A DNA stretch of 35,783 bases. Source: Streptococcus halichoeri (GTDB taxonomy: Bacteria > Bacillota > Bacilli > Lactobacillales > Streptococcaceae). The notes beneath the pieces were generated by a model. The model was not told where the DNA came from. It ran no database searches and saw only the letters and a list, made by a program, of their open reading frames with translations. The DNA lies in the NCBI RefSeq assembly GCF_009870755.1, contig NZ_WLZU01000022.1, positions 1 to 35,783 on the forward strand, read 5' to 3'. This document shows positions 22,332-30,577 of this stretch, one piece after another. The first letter of the stretch is position 1. Each line of letters starts with the position of its first letter. The position numbers and the translations under genes are program-made.

Positions 22332-22988
22332 ATGTCTTTTTTAGAATTTAAACAAGTCCAATTTGACGCCGACGATAAACAAATCCTAAAGGATATTTCC
22401 TTTACAGTAGATCAGGGGGATTTTGTTTCGATTGTTGGCCCTTCAGGAAGTGGGAAAAGTACCCTTTTGAAATTGGCCAGTGGCCTGATTAGCCCAACCA
22501 GTGGTCAGGTGCTTTTTAAAGAGCAGTCCTTGGAAGCACAAGACCCGATTGCTACTCGAAAGACTATTTCTTACTGCTTTCAAGCACCAAATCTATTTGG
22601 TGACACAGTAGAAGATAACATTGCCTTTCCTTTTACTATTCGCCATCAAGAAGTTAATCAGACCCGTGTTGCTGAGCTCTTTAAGCTCTTACAAATGGAT
22701 ACTTCCTATTTGAAGCAAGAGGTGACAAAGCTCTCTGGTGGTGAGAAGCAGCGGATCGCTCTGATTAGACAGCTCTTGTTTGAACCCAAGGTTTTGCTTT
22801 TAGATGAGGTGACCTCTGCGCTTGATGCCGCCAATAAGGGCATTGTGGAAGAGGTCATTCAGTCTTTGCATGATAAGGGCTTAACCATTCTTTGGATAAC
22901 CCATGATGAGGAGCAAAGCCATAAGTTTGCTAATAAGTTGTTAACGATTAAAGAAGGCCAAGTGGCATCTATGGAGGTACTTAAATGA
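22332..22988 (+). CDS. fetA: Iron-export ABC transporter ATPase (FetA-like)
   Basis: 218 residues. Walker [10 protein letters not shown] (about 36-44), Q-loop YCFQAPN, signature LSGGEKQRIAL, Walker B VLLLDEVTSALD, H-loop WITHDE. It is shorter than most importer ATPases and matches the FetA/YbbL group. It overlaps the permease gene by 4 nt (ATGA), so the two are translationally coupled. In E. coli FetAB exports iron and lowers peroxide toxicity; iron is inferred here from family and from the PerR-like box upstream. Confidence 0.85.
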   Translation: MSFLEFKQVQFDADDKQILKDISFTVDQGDFVSIVGPSGSGKSTLLKLASGLISPTSGQVLFKEQSLEAQDPIATRKTISYCFQAPNLFGDTVEDNIAFPFTIRHQEVNQTRVAELFKLLQMDTSYLKQEVTKLSGGEKQRIALIRQLLFEPKVLLLDEVTSALDAANKGIVEEVIQSLHDKGLTILWITHDEEQSHKFANKLLTIKEGQVASMEVLK

Positions 22989-23758
22989 GCGGCGCAAATT
23001 CAATTTCAGTAACGTCACTTCTTATGGCTTCATCGCTGGTTTTGATTACCCTCTTTTTCTCATACTGGCAAAAGCTACGTTTGGAAAAAGAAATCCTTGT
23101 CGGTGCGGTGCGAGCAGTCGTCCAATTGCTCTTAGTCGGCTTTGTCTTGAATTATGTATTTGGCTATGAAAATCCGATTTTTACGACCTTATTATTGCTC
23201 TTTATGATTATTAATGCTTCCTACAATGCTGCTAAGCGTGGTAAAGGGGTGGCACATGGTTTTCAGATTTCCTTTGTGGCTATCACACTAGGTACGGTCA
23301 TTACCCTTTCAATGCTCATTTTTTCAGGCATCCTTAGGTTTGTGCCCAACCAAATGATTCCTGTTGGGGGGATGATTATCAGTAATTCCATGGTTGCGAT
23401 TGGCTTGTGCTATAAGCAATTATTAGCAGACTTTAAAAGCAGACAAGAAGAAGTGGAAACCAAGTTAGCCTTAGGAGCAGATATTTTGCCAGCTTCTATT
23501 GATATTATTCGTGATGTCATTAAGACTGGGATGGTGCCTACTATTGATTCAGCAAAAACGTTAGGGATTGTTTCTTTGCCAGGTATGATGACCGGGCTAA
23601 TTCTTGCTGGGACATCGCCCATTCAGGCAGTGAAGTACCAAATGGTAGTTACCTTTATGTTGCTTGCGACCACATCAATCGCCTCCTTTATCGCTACCTA
23701 TCTGGCCTACCGTCTTTTCTTCAACAAGCGCAAGCAATTGTCCATAAAACACCAGTAA
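22985..23758 (+). CDS. fetB: Iron-export ABC transporter permease (FetB-like)
   Basis: 257 residues with about seven hydrophobic segments. Family features are the VGAVRAVVQLLLVGFVL segment (about 37-53), the MIINASYNAAKRGKG motif (about 75-89) and GMVPTIDSAKTLGIVSLPGMMTGLILAGTSPI (about 178-209), the conserved UPF0014/FetB block that probably couples to the ATPase. It starts inside the last codons of fetA. No substrate-binding protein lies nearby, consistent with an exporter. Confidence 0.85.
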   Translation: MSGANSISVTSLLMASSLVLITLFFSYWQKLRLEKEILVGAVRAVVQLLLVGFVLNYVFGYENPIFTTLLLLFMIINASYNAAKRGKGVAHGFQISFVAITLGTVITLSMLIFSGILRFVPNQMIPVGGMIISNSMVAIGLCYKQLLADFKSRQEEVETKLALGADILPASIDIIRDVIKTGMVPTIDSAKTLGIVSLPGMMTGLILAGTSPIQAVKYQMVVTFMLLATTSIASFIATYLAYRLFFNKRKQLSIKHQ

Positions 23759-23926
23759 GTAGCCAAAACCAAGCTTAGGGGTGGAGGTGGCAACTGGACA
23801 GGTCAAGAATAACTGAAACATTGAGTAGTTTTCATAAGCTATTAGGCAGTTTAAGCAGGCGAAGGCCACAAAAACATGCAGCGAGAAACTTCTCTGCGGA
23901 TGGTGTGGTGTAATTGTCTAATTCGC
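23759..23926. other. Intergenic stretch after fetB
   Basis: No gene or clear terminator is seen. It ends in the promoter of the attenuated MFS transporter gene. Confidence 0.4.
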
Positions 23927-23955
23927 TTGACAATTCACAGAAAATAAACTATACT
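23927..23955 (+). promoter_or_regulatory. Promoter of the MFS transporter leader
   Basis: TTGACA (23927-23932), 17 nt, TATACT (23950-23955), a consensus promoter placed about 200 nt before the MFS start codon, so the transcript carries a long leader. Confidence 0.85.
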
Positions 23956-23961
23956 AAAAAC

Positions 23962-24091
23962 AATTAAATACTGCTTTAAACATGTTCCGTGAGACGTGAA
24001 AGCCCAAAAAAGAGGACTGCTTTTTGCTGTACTCTGATTAGTTGTAACTGGAGTGACTCATGGAAAAAACTTTTTTCGTGGGTCTTTTTTT
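23962..24091 (+). promoter_or_regulatory. Leader attenuator (riboswitch-like or leader-peptide type) of the MFS gene
   Basis: The leader ends in an intrinsic terminator (24055-24091) located before the start codon. UUCCGUGAG at 23985-23993 can pair with CUCAUGGAA at 24057-24065 (nine pairs, one G-U), the 5' arm of that terminator, so the two folds are mutually exclusive. Between them are a hairpin AAAAAG/CUUUUU (about 24006-24025) and one made of ACUC-UAGUU/AACUG-GAGU (24031-24054, with a UGAU bulge). I do not recognise a known riboswitch or T-box (no AGGGUGGNACC). The signal may be a ligand, a protein or translation of the leader ORF. Confidence 0.7.
24055..24091 (+). terminator. Leader terminator upstream of the MFS gene
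   Basis: GACTCATGGAAAAA pairs with TTTTTTCGTGGGTC (14 pairs, some G-T; loop about 4 nt), followed by seven T (24085-24091). A very stable terminator between promoter and gene. Confidence 0.88.
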
Positions 24092-24122
24092 GGTCTTTGC
24101 TAAAGCGTATTCAATTAATTAA
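24060..24122 (+). CDS. Phe-rich leader peptide ORF overlapping the terminator
   Basis: Twenty codons: MEKTFFVGLFLVFAKAYSIN, then TAA. The ATG lies 6 nt after GGAG (24050-24053), ideal spacing, so it could be translated. Four Phe and one Tyr in 20 residues is aromatic-rich. The ORF runs through the whole terminator hairpin, so a ribosome translating or stalled at Phe5-Phe6 would melt it. The alternative antiterminator pairing (24057-24065) covers the ATG. T-richness of terminators also creates Phe codons by chance, so translation remains an inference. Confidence 0.45.
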   Translation: MEKTFFVGLFLVFAKAYSIN

Positions 24123-24158
24123 GGTAGTCAGAGAGCTACTATTAAAGGAGAAAAGCAT

Positions 24159-25400
24159 ATGCTAAACTTGTCTTTAGACAGAAACAATCAGCGAGCCTTG
24201 GCAGCAGCCATTGTTGCCTCAGGCACAGATGACCTCAATGTCATGTTCCTGGCTTTTTCGATGTCGTCAATCATTGCTGAATTGGGCATAACAGGAGCCC
24301 AAGCTGGCTGGATTGCAACAATTACTAATCTAGGCATGTTGGCTGGCGGTCTGTTTTTTGGCTTATTAGCCGATCGCTACCAAAAATTTAAAGTATTCAA
24401 ATGGACCATCCTTGTCTTTTCCTTGGCAACGGGCTTGATTTTCTTTAGCACATCGATCCAATCACTCTATCTTTTGCGGTTCTTGGCAGGAGTAGGAGTT
24501 GGTGGTGAATATGGCGTAGCCATCGCGATTATGGCAGGCATCGTTCCACCCCATAAGATGGGCCGTATCTCATCACTAAATGGCATCGCAGGCCAAATTG
24601 GTTCGATCAGTTCAGCACTCTTAGCTGGCTTTATTGCGCCGGCACTTGGCTGGCGCGGCCTCTTTCTTTTTGGACTTTTGCCCATCCTACTGGTTCTTTG
24701 GATGTGGCTGGCTATTGATGACAATGCTATCTGGGACCGTGGAGCTATGACTCAGGAGCAGGACCAACCGATCAAAATGAGTCAGCTGTTTAAAACCCCT
24801 ACTTTAACCGCGCAAACTTTGGCTTTAATGGTGATGACAACAGTCCAGATTGCTGGGTATTTTGGAATGATGAATTGGTTACCAACGATTATCCAAACTA
24901 GTCTGAACATTTCAGTCAAAAATTCTTCCTGGTGGATGGTAGCGACCATCCTGGGCATGTGCTTGGGGATGCTCACCTTTGGGCAAATCTTAGATCAGTT
25001 TGGTCCTCGCTTGGTTTACAGTCTGTTTCTCTTGACCTCTGCTGTCAGTGTTTATCTCTTTCAGTATGCTAATTCCCTTATCAGTATGGTGATTGGCGGA
25101 GCTATTGTGGGTTTCTTTGTGAATGGCATGTTCGCAGGTTATGGCGCAATGATCACCCGACTCTATCCACATCATATTCGCGCAACAGCCAATAATCTCA
25201 TCTTAAATGTAGGCCGGGCCCTTGGTGGCTTTTCCTCAGTCATTATTGGGCAAATTCTTGATGTTTCGGGTGTTGCGACTGTCATGGTTTTTTTAGCAAC
25301 GCTGTATGTGATTAGTTTTATGGCTATGCTAACCATCAAGAACTTAAAGCCCAGCACCTATGCCTCTTTAGGACAAGAAGGAGCTGTGCTGCATTCCTAG
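24159..25400 (+). CDS. MFS transporter (aromatic-acid/niacin:proton symporter-like)
   Basis: 413 residues, about 12 membrane segments. The MFS motif between segments 2 and 3 is GLLADRYQKFKVF (about 68-80), and RFLAGVGVGGEYGVAIAIMAG (about 107-127) is the segment-4 motif typical of the AAHS/metabolite:H+ symporter group, which includes aromatic acid and niacin carriers. The substrate is not determined. AAAGGAG lies 8 nt before ATG 24159. Control by the leader attenuator suggests that uptake follows availability of its substrate or a related amino acid. Confidence 0.8.
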   Translation: MLNLSLDRNNQRALAAAIVASGTDDLNVMFLAFSMSSIIAELGITGAQAGWIATITNLGMLAGGLFFGLLADRYQKFKVFKWTILVFSLATGLIFFSTSIQSLYLLRFLAGVGVGGEYGVAIAIMAGIVPPHKMGRISSLNGIAGQIGSISSALLAGFIAPALGWRGLFLFGLLPILLVLWMWLAIDDNAIWDRGAMTQEQDQPIKMSQLFKTPTLTAQTLALMVMTTVQIAGYFGMMNWLPTIIQTSLNISVKNSSWWMVATILGMCLGMLTFGQILDQFGPRLVYSLFLLTSAVSVYLFQYANSLISMVIGGAIVGFFVNGMFAGYGAMITRLYPHHIRATANNLILNVGRALGGFSSVIIGQILDVSGVATVMVFLATLYVISFMAMLTIKNLKPSTYASLGQEGAVLHS

Positions 25401-25560
25401 TACTGAGGGCTTGCTCATCAGCATAAGCTAGCAGGGCTTTTCAAAAACAAACAATAAATAACTGACGCCAAGCTGTCTTTAGGCATTTCATCTCCAGCCT
25501 CAAGCAGTTTGCGCCAGTCATTAACGCTTATCGCCTTTTTCTTGCAGGCATAGCTGACAG
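25401..25560. other. Intergenic stretch
   Basis: No gene is seen between the MFS gene and the candidate small RNA. Confidence 0.4.
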
Positions 25561-25658
25561 CTGACTGGCTTGTAAGCAATCAGCTATAATACAATAAAAG
25601 CCCCTTAGGAGCAACTGTTACAGACGTTAGGCCGGGACAAAAAAGCCTAACGTTTTTT
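25561..25658 (+). ncRNA. Candidate small RNA unit (promoter plus terminator)
   Basis: CTGACT (25561-25566), 18 nt, TATAAT (25585-25590) form a promoter. About 60 nt later ACGTTAGGC (25624-25632) pairs with GCCTAACGT (25645-25653), followed by TTTTTT. Nothing between them codes for protein. The transcript would be about 60 nt with a CTGTTACAG hairpin (about 25615-25623) and a CA/GGGAC-rich terminator loop. Alternatively the hairpin terminates antisense or upstream transcription. Confidence 0.45.
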
Positions 25659-25715
25659 GCTTAAAGCAGTCGCTTTCTTTGGGGACTTTTGCATGAGTCA
25701 GTTACGGTGTCGTTT

Positions 25716-26087
25716 TTAATCGTTTGAGTTGAGGCGCTGCATAAACCGCTGCCGGTTGACCCTGACACGTGTATGGCAGGCTTTGGCAACTAATCGGTCA
25801 TGGACATAGGCCTCCAAACGAAAATCATATTTATGGCCTTCTTCTTTGAGGGCGATGATGACAATGGTGACTGTTTCGCCAATAGCAGATGCTGCTAAAT
25901 GTTGTAGTCCTAATTCGCTCCCAACCGTTGTATGTGCTTCATCCAATTGCTGACTGGCAAATTCAAAGGCTGTGTTTTCCATAAAGGCTGCCAGTGCTGG
26001 CGTAGCTAAAACGTTTAGGTCACCAGACTTTACAGCGTTAGCAGCGTGTTCTGAGTGAGTATCAAAGGTTTTTGAAAAGATAGCCAT
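25716..26087 (-). CDS. FlK-like hotdog thioesterase
   Basis: 123 residues, ATG preceded by AGGGGGAAACACC. The hotdog fold is recognisable by TPALAAFMENTAFEFASQQL (about 29-48), HTTVGSELGLQHLAASAIGETVTI (about 52-75) and the C-terminal ACHTRVRVNRQRF. This layout fits FlK-type acyl-CoA thioesterases; Thr29/Glu37-like positions and the His at the LQHLA segment are the likely active-site area. The physiological substrate is unknown. It is transcribed alone, divergent from rsuA. Confidence 0.75.
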   Translation of the reverse strand: MAIFSKTFDTHSEHAANAVKSGDLNVLATPALAAFMENTAFEFASQQLDEAHTTVGSELGLQHLAASAIGETVTIVIIALKEEGHKYDFRLEAYVHDRLVAKACHTRVRVNRQRFMQRLNSND

Positions 26088-26214
26088 GGTGTTTCCCCCT
26101 TAATGTGTTACTATCATTATAATATATTAAACGCTTACAGTCATCTCCTGGCCGTCACGTATGGTATACTAATAAAAGTATCAAACAGGAAAGAGAAAGA
26201 GTCAACAACTAGCT

Positions 26215-26934
26215 ATGCGATTAGACAAATGTTTAACAGATCTAGGCTTAGGTACCCGAAGTCAGGTCAAACTTCTCTTGAAGCGAGGCGAGATTGCGGT
26301 GAATGGTCGCACAGAAAAATCAGCCAAGTTTCAACTGGATCCAGAAAAAACCGAGATTAGCTACCAAGGGCAGGTGTACCGTTATGAAAGCTTTTTATAT
26401 TACTTGCTTAATAAGCCAAAAGGAGTTGTCTCTGCAACCGAAGATAAGGTGCACAAGACTGTTTTAGAGTTGCTTGATCAGCAAGCTAGGCACCGGCAGG
26501 TCTTTCCGGTGGGGCGTTTGGATAAGGATACCCATGGGCTTTTGCTGCTTACAAATGATGGCCAGCTGGCGCACCAACTCTTGTCACCTAAAAAACATGT
26601 TGCTAAGGTTTATCGTGCCTTGGTTTCTGGCATCATGACCCAAGCAGACCAAGAACACTTTGGCTCTGGGATAAGGCTCAAGGATCATCATTGCTTGCCT
26701 GCTCGACTGAGCATTTTAGCAACTGATCAGGCTAAGCAACAATCAAGTGTAGAGATTGTCATTCAAGAAGGTAAATTTCACCAAGTTAAGCGAATGGTGC
26801 AAGCTTGTGGTAAGGAAGTCCTGGATTTACAACGCACCCAAATGGGGCCATTAAAGTTGGACCCTGCTTTGGCTTTAGGGGAATACCGTCGGTTAACCCC
26901 TCATGAATTAGCCCAACTGAAAAATACGCTGTAA
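26215..26934 (+). CDS. RsuA/RluB-type pseudouridine synthase
   Basis: 239 residues. N-terminal S4 domain (MRLDKCLTDLGLGTRSQVKLLLKRGEIAVNG) followed by the catalytic domain, with the catalytic Asp in GRLDKDTHGLLLLTNDG (Asp103 region) and the KVYRALVSG motif. It converts a uridine in rRNA to pseudouridine. RsuA acts on 16S U516 and RluB/E/F act on 23S; the overall length and single S4 domain fit RsuA better, but the target is not proved. Start at ATG 26215 because the S4 domain begins there; the ribosome-binding site (AGGAAAGAG) is rather distant. Confidence 0.87.
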   Translation: MRLDKCLTDLGLGTRSQVKLLLKRGEIAVNGRTEKSAKFQLDPEKTEISYQGQVYRYESFLYYLLNKPKGVVSATEDKVHKTVLELLDQQARHRQVFPVGRLDKDTHGLLLLTNDGQLAHQLLSPKKHVAKVYRALVSGIMTQADQEHFGSGIRLKDHHCLPARLSILATDQAKQQSSVEIVIQEGKFHQVKRMVQACGKEVLDLQRTQMGPLKLDPALALGEYRRLTPHELAQLKNTL

Positions 26935-27008
26935 AAAAGAGAGTTCCTCTGTTATGAATACCTTAGCTTGTGAAAAAGAGCTAGTCTCATCAAAGGCACT
27001 TGTTGCAA

Positions 27009-27235
27009 TCATTTTTTATAGTGAAAAAGGCTATTGCAGATGCAAAAATAGTGATCGCTCCCAAAAATAATCACAGGATAGCCGTAGGGATGATTTAATT
27101 TAGGCATGTATTTACAGTTCATACCATACCAGCTAACTAAGAGTGCTAAAGGCATGCACCATGTCGTTACGATAGGAAGGGCAGGATTTTATATTGCTTG
27201 AGCTCTGCTTGGCTAGTTGCTCTGCTTAAACAGCA
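27009..27235 (-). pseudogene. corA-like magnesium transporter remnant (C-terminal part)
   Basis: On the minus strand, one frame reads NPALPIVTTWCMPLALLVSW directly followed by YGMNCKYMPKLNHPYGYPVI, matching the CorA C-terminus, whose membrane segment is followed by the YGMNF..MP selectivity motif. A different frame just upstream reads AEQLAKQSSSNIK, matching the helix before the membrane segment; a frameshift at about 27190 and an upstream stop separate them. The final YFCICNSLFHYKK replaces the usual second segment and basic end imperfectly. The rest of the gene is absent (PepS starts next door), so this is a dead remnant. Confidence 0.75.
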
Positions 27236-27270
27236 AAAAAGCTTGAAACAAAGCGTTTTTTGCCTCAAGC
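27235..27270 (-). terminator. Terminator of pepS
   Basis: On the minus strand GCTTGAGGCAAA pairs with TTTGTTTCAAGC, followed by TTTTTT (plus-strand A run 27235-27240). Confidence 0.8.
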
Positions 27271-27292
27271 GGGATTTACTGATAAGCGTTTC

Positions 27293-28534
27293 TTATAGGG
27301 CCCATTCGCCAGCACGGAAAATCGGAATAACTCGGCCATCTTTGGTAATACCATCAATGTCCATATGTTCAGATCCAATCATAAAGTCCACATGAGCTGT
27401 AGAGCGATTAAGCCCAGCAGCTTTTAATTGGTCTTGACTCATTTCAGTGCCTCCTTTAATACTAAAGCCATAGGCTGCGCCAATAGCAAGATGGTTAGAG
27501 GCATTTTCATCAAAAAGTGTATTAAAGAAGGTTAAGCCAGATAGTGAGATAGGAGTTTTATGCGGTACAAGGGCTACCTCACCAAGGGATTGTGCTCCTT
27601 CATTTTCTGAGATTAAGCGTTTAATGGTTTCTTGCCCTTTTTTAGCTGTCACATCAACGATTTGGCCATCTTTAAAGGTGAAGGTCATATCTTCAATGAC
27701 TACACCAGCATAGGATAAGGGTTTGGTTGAAGTCACATAGCCATCAGCACGTCGATAATCTGGTGCTGAAAAGACCTCTTCTGTTGGCATATTGGCGATA
27801 AAGGCTTCGCCCTGAGCATTAAGACTTTCTGGCCCTTCCCAGATATGATTTGCTGGCATGCCCAGCCTCAGGTCGGTCCCTTTGGCCTTGTAGTGCAACT
27901 GGTCGAATTGATAGCTATTGAGCAGCTCAGCTTTTTTAGACAGCTTGGCCTGGTGTTCTTCCCAAGCTTTAATGGGATCGGCCTCGTAGATGCGGTTCAT
28001 TTTGAAAATGGCATCCCAAAGAGCATCAACTTGTTCTTCTTGACTTGTTAACTCGGGAAAGACCATAGCCGCCCAGTCAGGGCTTGCTGCTGCCGCGAGA
28101 TTCCAGCTGACCTGATTAGCTTGGGTGGCTGTCCGCTGTTCAGCTAGAGCCACTGTATTGGCTTTGGTTGCTGCGGCAAGTCGTTTAGCATCCACACCTG
28201 CAAAGGCATTGGGGTCACTTGAGCGCACCACTAGACGGCTAGCTTTTTTCCCTAGGTAATAACGGGAGCGTTCAACCACGTAATCTGGTATCTGAACCAA
28301 GCGATCAAAGTCAGCATGTAAGAGTTTTTCTTTGGTTATAATGTCATCGATGTAATCAACAACAACCTCAGCCGCTCCCGCTTCATAGGCTTTTTTAGTT
28401 AAGAGACGTGCCAAAGGAAATTGGTCAACAGCAATAGTAATCAATAAGGTATGTCCTTTTTGTACATTGACCCCTTTTTTAATTAAGAGGTCAGCATATT
28501 TCGCTAGGTAGCGACCAAAGTCAGCAAGCACCAT
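27293..28534 (-). CDS. pepS: Aminopeptidase PepS (M29 family)
   Basis: 413 residues, the usual M29 length. Metalloenzyme that trims N-terminal residues from peptides in the cytoplasm, often preferring Arg or aromatic residues. Metal/active-site motifs in the C-terminal half: VIEDMTFTFKDGQIVDVTA with a conserved acidic pair, AIGAAYGFSIKGGTEMS, and HVDFMIGSEHMDIDG, which supplies the His and Asp ligands. ATG with GGAG upstream; terminator at 27235-27270. Lies beside the corA remnant; separate from obgE, which is divergent. Confidence 0.92.
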   Translation of the reverse strand: MVLADFGRYLAKYADLLIKKGVNVQKGHTLLITIAVDQFPLARLLTKKAYEAGAAEVVVDYIDDIITKEKLLHADFDRLVQIPDYVVERSRYYLGKKASRLVVRSSDPNAFAGVDAKRLAAATKANTVALAEQRTATQANQVSWNLAAAASPDWAAMVFPELTSQEEQVDALWDAIFKMNRIYEADPIKAWEEHQAKLSKKAELLNSYQFDQLHYKAKGTDLRLGMPANHIWEGPESLNAQGEAFIANMPTEEVFSAPDYRRADGYVTSTKPLSYAGVVIEDMTFTFKDGQIVDVTAKKGQETIKRLISENEGAQSLGEVALVPHKTPISLSGLTFFNTLFDENASNHLAIGAAYGFSIKGGTEMSQDQLKAAGLNRSTAHVDFMIGSEHMDIDGITKDGRVIPIFRAGEWAL

Positions 28535-28696
28535 AGTCTATCTCCATCATTTCATTTTGTCGTTCCTAAATGTAGCATAAATGGCTTAAAAGTACAAGTT
28601 GATCTGGAGGCCTTCTAAAGGGAGATTGGCATTTGCGTATTCTGTTATTTCGTGTTAAGATAAGTAGAGAAAAAATCAATGAAGAGGTAAGATAAA

Positions 28697-28825
28697 GTGG
28701 CATTTGGTGACAATGGACCACGCAAAAAAACAACATTTGAAAAAATGACATTGTTTGTGGTTGTCTTAATGGTTTTAGTAACTGTTGGTGGACTGATTGC
28801 AGGAGCACTTGCAGTATTAGTGTAA
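28697..28825 (+). CDS. DUF4044 small membrane protein
   Basis: 42 residues, GTG start (MAFGDNGPRKKTTFEKMTLFVVVLM...), weak upstream AGAGG. One membrane helix from about residue 18 to the end (TLFVVVLMVLVTVGGLIAGA). Matches the DUF4044 family of tiny streptococcal/enterococcal membrane proteins, usually found before obgE. Function unknown. Confidence 0.85.
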   Translation: MAFGDNGPRKKTTFEKMTLFVVVLMVLVTVGGLIAGALAVLV

Positions 28826-28849
28826 AAAAACGCTGTCAGGCGTTTTTTT
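28824..28849 (+). terminator. Terminator between the DUF4044 gene and obgE
   Basis: AAAAAAACGC, loop TGTCAG, GCGTTTTTTT. Overlaps the stop codon of the small gene; obgE then needs its own start or read-through. Confidence 0.85.
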
Positions 28850-28887
28850 AGAATATTAGAATTAATGAAAGTAAGAGATAAGTAAGT

Positions 28888-30201
28888 ATGAGTATGTTTT
28901 TAGACACGGCTAAAATTAGCGTTCAGGCAGGCCGTGGTGGCGATGGAATGGTTGCCTTTCGCCGGGAAAAATATGTCCCAAACGGTGGCCCTTGGGGAGG
29001 TGATGGCGGCAAAGGTGGCTCTGTTATCTTTAGAGTTGATGAGGGTCTTCGCACCTTGATGGATTTTCGTTATAATCGCAAATTTAAGGCCAAAGCTGGT
29101 GAAAAAGGCATGACCAAAGGCATGCATGGTCGTGGCTCGCAAGACTTAATTGTGCCTGTGCCACCAGGAACAACGGTTAAGGATGCTACAAGTGGCAAAG
29201 TCATCACCGACTTGGTGGAAAACGGCCAAGAGTTTGTTGTGGCACATGGTGGCCGTGGTGGGCGTGGTAATATTCGTTTTGCCACCCCTCGCAATCCTGC
29301 TCCAGAAATCGCTGAAAATGGTGAACCTGGTGAAGAGCGTGAACTAGCATTAGAATTAAAGATTCTCGCGGATGTGGGACTTGTTGGCTTTCCTTCTGTT
29401 GGCAAATCCACCCTGTTGAGCGTGGTTTCGGCAGCAAAACCTAAAATTGGAGCCTATCATTTCACCACTATTGTGCCTAATATTGGCATGATTAGAACTA
29501 AAACGGGTGATAGCTTTGCAATGGCTGATTTACCTGGTCTCATCAAAGGCGCTAGCCAAGGCATTGGACTTGGCACCCAATTTTTACGGCATATTGAGCG
29601 TACTCGTGTTATCCTTCATGTGATTGATATGTCTGCTAGTGAAGGTCGTGATCCGTACGAGGACTACCTTGCTATTAATAAGGAGCTTGAGACCTATAAT
29701 TTGCGGCTTCTGGAACGCCCACAGATTATTGTAGCTAATAAGATGGACATGCCTCAAGCACAGGAGAACTTGGAGAAGTTTAAACAAAAGCTGGCTGCCA
29801 ATTATGATGAATTTGCGGAGCTGCCGCTGATTTTTCCAGTGTCAACTTTGGCCAAACAAGGTTTGGATAATCTCATGAATGCTACCGCAGAGCTTCTTGA
29901 AAAGGCGCCTGAGTTTCTCCTTTATGATGAAAGTGACATGGAAACCGAAGAAGTTTATTACGGTTATGAGGCACAGGAGCGTCCCTTTGTTATTAGTCGC
30001 GCTGATGATGCTTCTTGGGTCTTATCTGGTGAGAAGCTGGAGAAACTTTTTGTCATGACCAATATGGAGCGTGATGAGTCCATCATGAAATTCGCCCGCC
30101 AATTGCGCGGAATGGGTGTTGACGATGCTCTGCGCGAGCGCGGTGCTAAGGACGGCGATCTTGTGCGGATTGGTAAATTTGAATTTGAGTTTGTGGATTA
30201 A
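28888..30201 (+). CDS. obgE: GTPase ObgE/CgtA
   Basis: 437 residues. Glycine-rich Obg fold (1-158; [28 protein letters not shown]), then the G domain with G1 GFPSVGKST (about 168-176), G3 DLPGLI and G4 NKMD, then the C-terminal OCT domain (about 360-437). Essential ribosome-assembly and stress GTPase that binds the 50S subunit. The ATG at 28888 ([10 protein letters not shown]) fits the family start. Confidence 0.97.
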   Translation: MSMFLDTAKISVQAGRGGDGMVAFRREKYVPNGGPWGGDGGKGGSVIFRVDEGLRTLMDFRYNRKFKAKAGEKGMTKGMHGRGSQDLIVPVPPGTTVKDATSGKVITDLVENGQEFVVAHGGRGGRGNIRFATPRNPAPEIAENGEPGEERELALELKILADVGLVGFPSVGKSTLLSVVSAAKPKIGAYHFTTIVPNIGMIRTKTGDSFAMADLPGLIKGASQGIGLGTQFLRHIERTRVILHVIDMSASEGRDPYEDYLAINKELETYNLRLLERPQIIVANKMDMPQAQENLEKFKQKLAANYDEFAELPLIFPVSTLAKQGLDNLMNATAELLEKAPEFLLYDESDMETEEVYYGYEAQERPFVISRADDASWVLSGEKLEKLFVMTNMERDESIMKFARQLRGMGVDDALRERGAKDGDLVRIGKFEFEFVD

Positions 30202-30269
30202 TTGGCTGCCTAGCAATGGTTCTATGGCAAAGCCAGCTTAGCTCATCATTTCTTTAAGTGGAGGTGTTT

Positions 30270-30434
30270 ATGGGAGATAAACCAATATCGTTTCGAGATG
30301 AAAATGGTCATTTTGTCTCAGCAGCCGATGTTTGGAATGCTGAAAAGCTAGAAGAATTATTCAATACGCTTAATCCCAATCGTAAATTACGCTTGGAGCG
30401 CGAGCGTTTAGCCAAAGAACAGAAGTCGACCTAG
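30270..30434 (+). CDS. Small conserved protein downstream of obgE
   Basis: 54 residues, GGAGG 7 nt upstream: MGDKPISFRDENGHFVSAAD and so on, ending charged (RLERERLAKEQKST). No membrane segment; the C-terminal half is a probable charged helix. Small proteins of this form follow obgE in pyogenic streptococci. I do not know its function. A terminator follows at 30447-30493, so it is probably co-transcribed with obgE. Confidence 0.8.
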   Translation: MGDKPISFRDENGHFVSAADVWNAEKLEELFNTLNPNRKLRLERERLAKEQKST

Positions 30435-30446
30435 GTCACTTCGCTG

Positions 30447-30493
30447 AGATTGAGGTTGGGTACCCAAAAGGTGCCTTGCCTCAATCTTTTTTT
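30447..30493 (+). terminator. Terminator of the obgE operon
   Basis: AGATTGAGG (30447-30455) pairs with CCTCAATCT (30479-30487), followed by a T run to 30493. Confidence 0.88.
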
Positions 30494-30528
30494 GTTTGCC
30501 CTCGCTGTTTTTAAGCATTACGGGACCA

Positions 30529-30571
30529 CAAAAAGACGCAACGAAAGCCTTTAGGCTTAGCTGCGTCTTTT
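30529..30571 (-). terminator. Terminator of glnPQ
   Basis: AAAAGACGCA (30531-30540) pairs with TGCGTCTTTT (30562-30571), with inner AAGCCT/AGGCTT. In the minus direction it ends in a T run and serves glnQ. Confidence 0.85.
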
Positions 30572-30577
30572 GGTTGA

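Noticed and set aside
23956..24091. T-box or known riboswitch in the MFS leader
   Set aside because: No AGGGUGGNACC antiterminator bulge and no TPP, FMN, purine or preQ1 consensus that I can recognise; kept as an unassigned attenuator.
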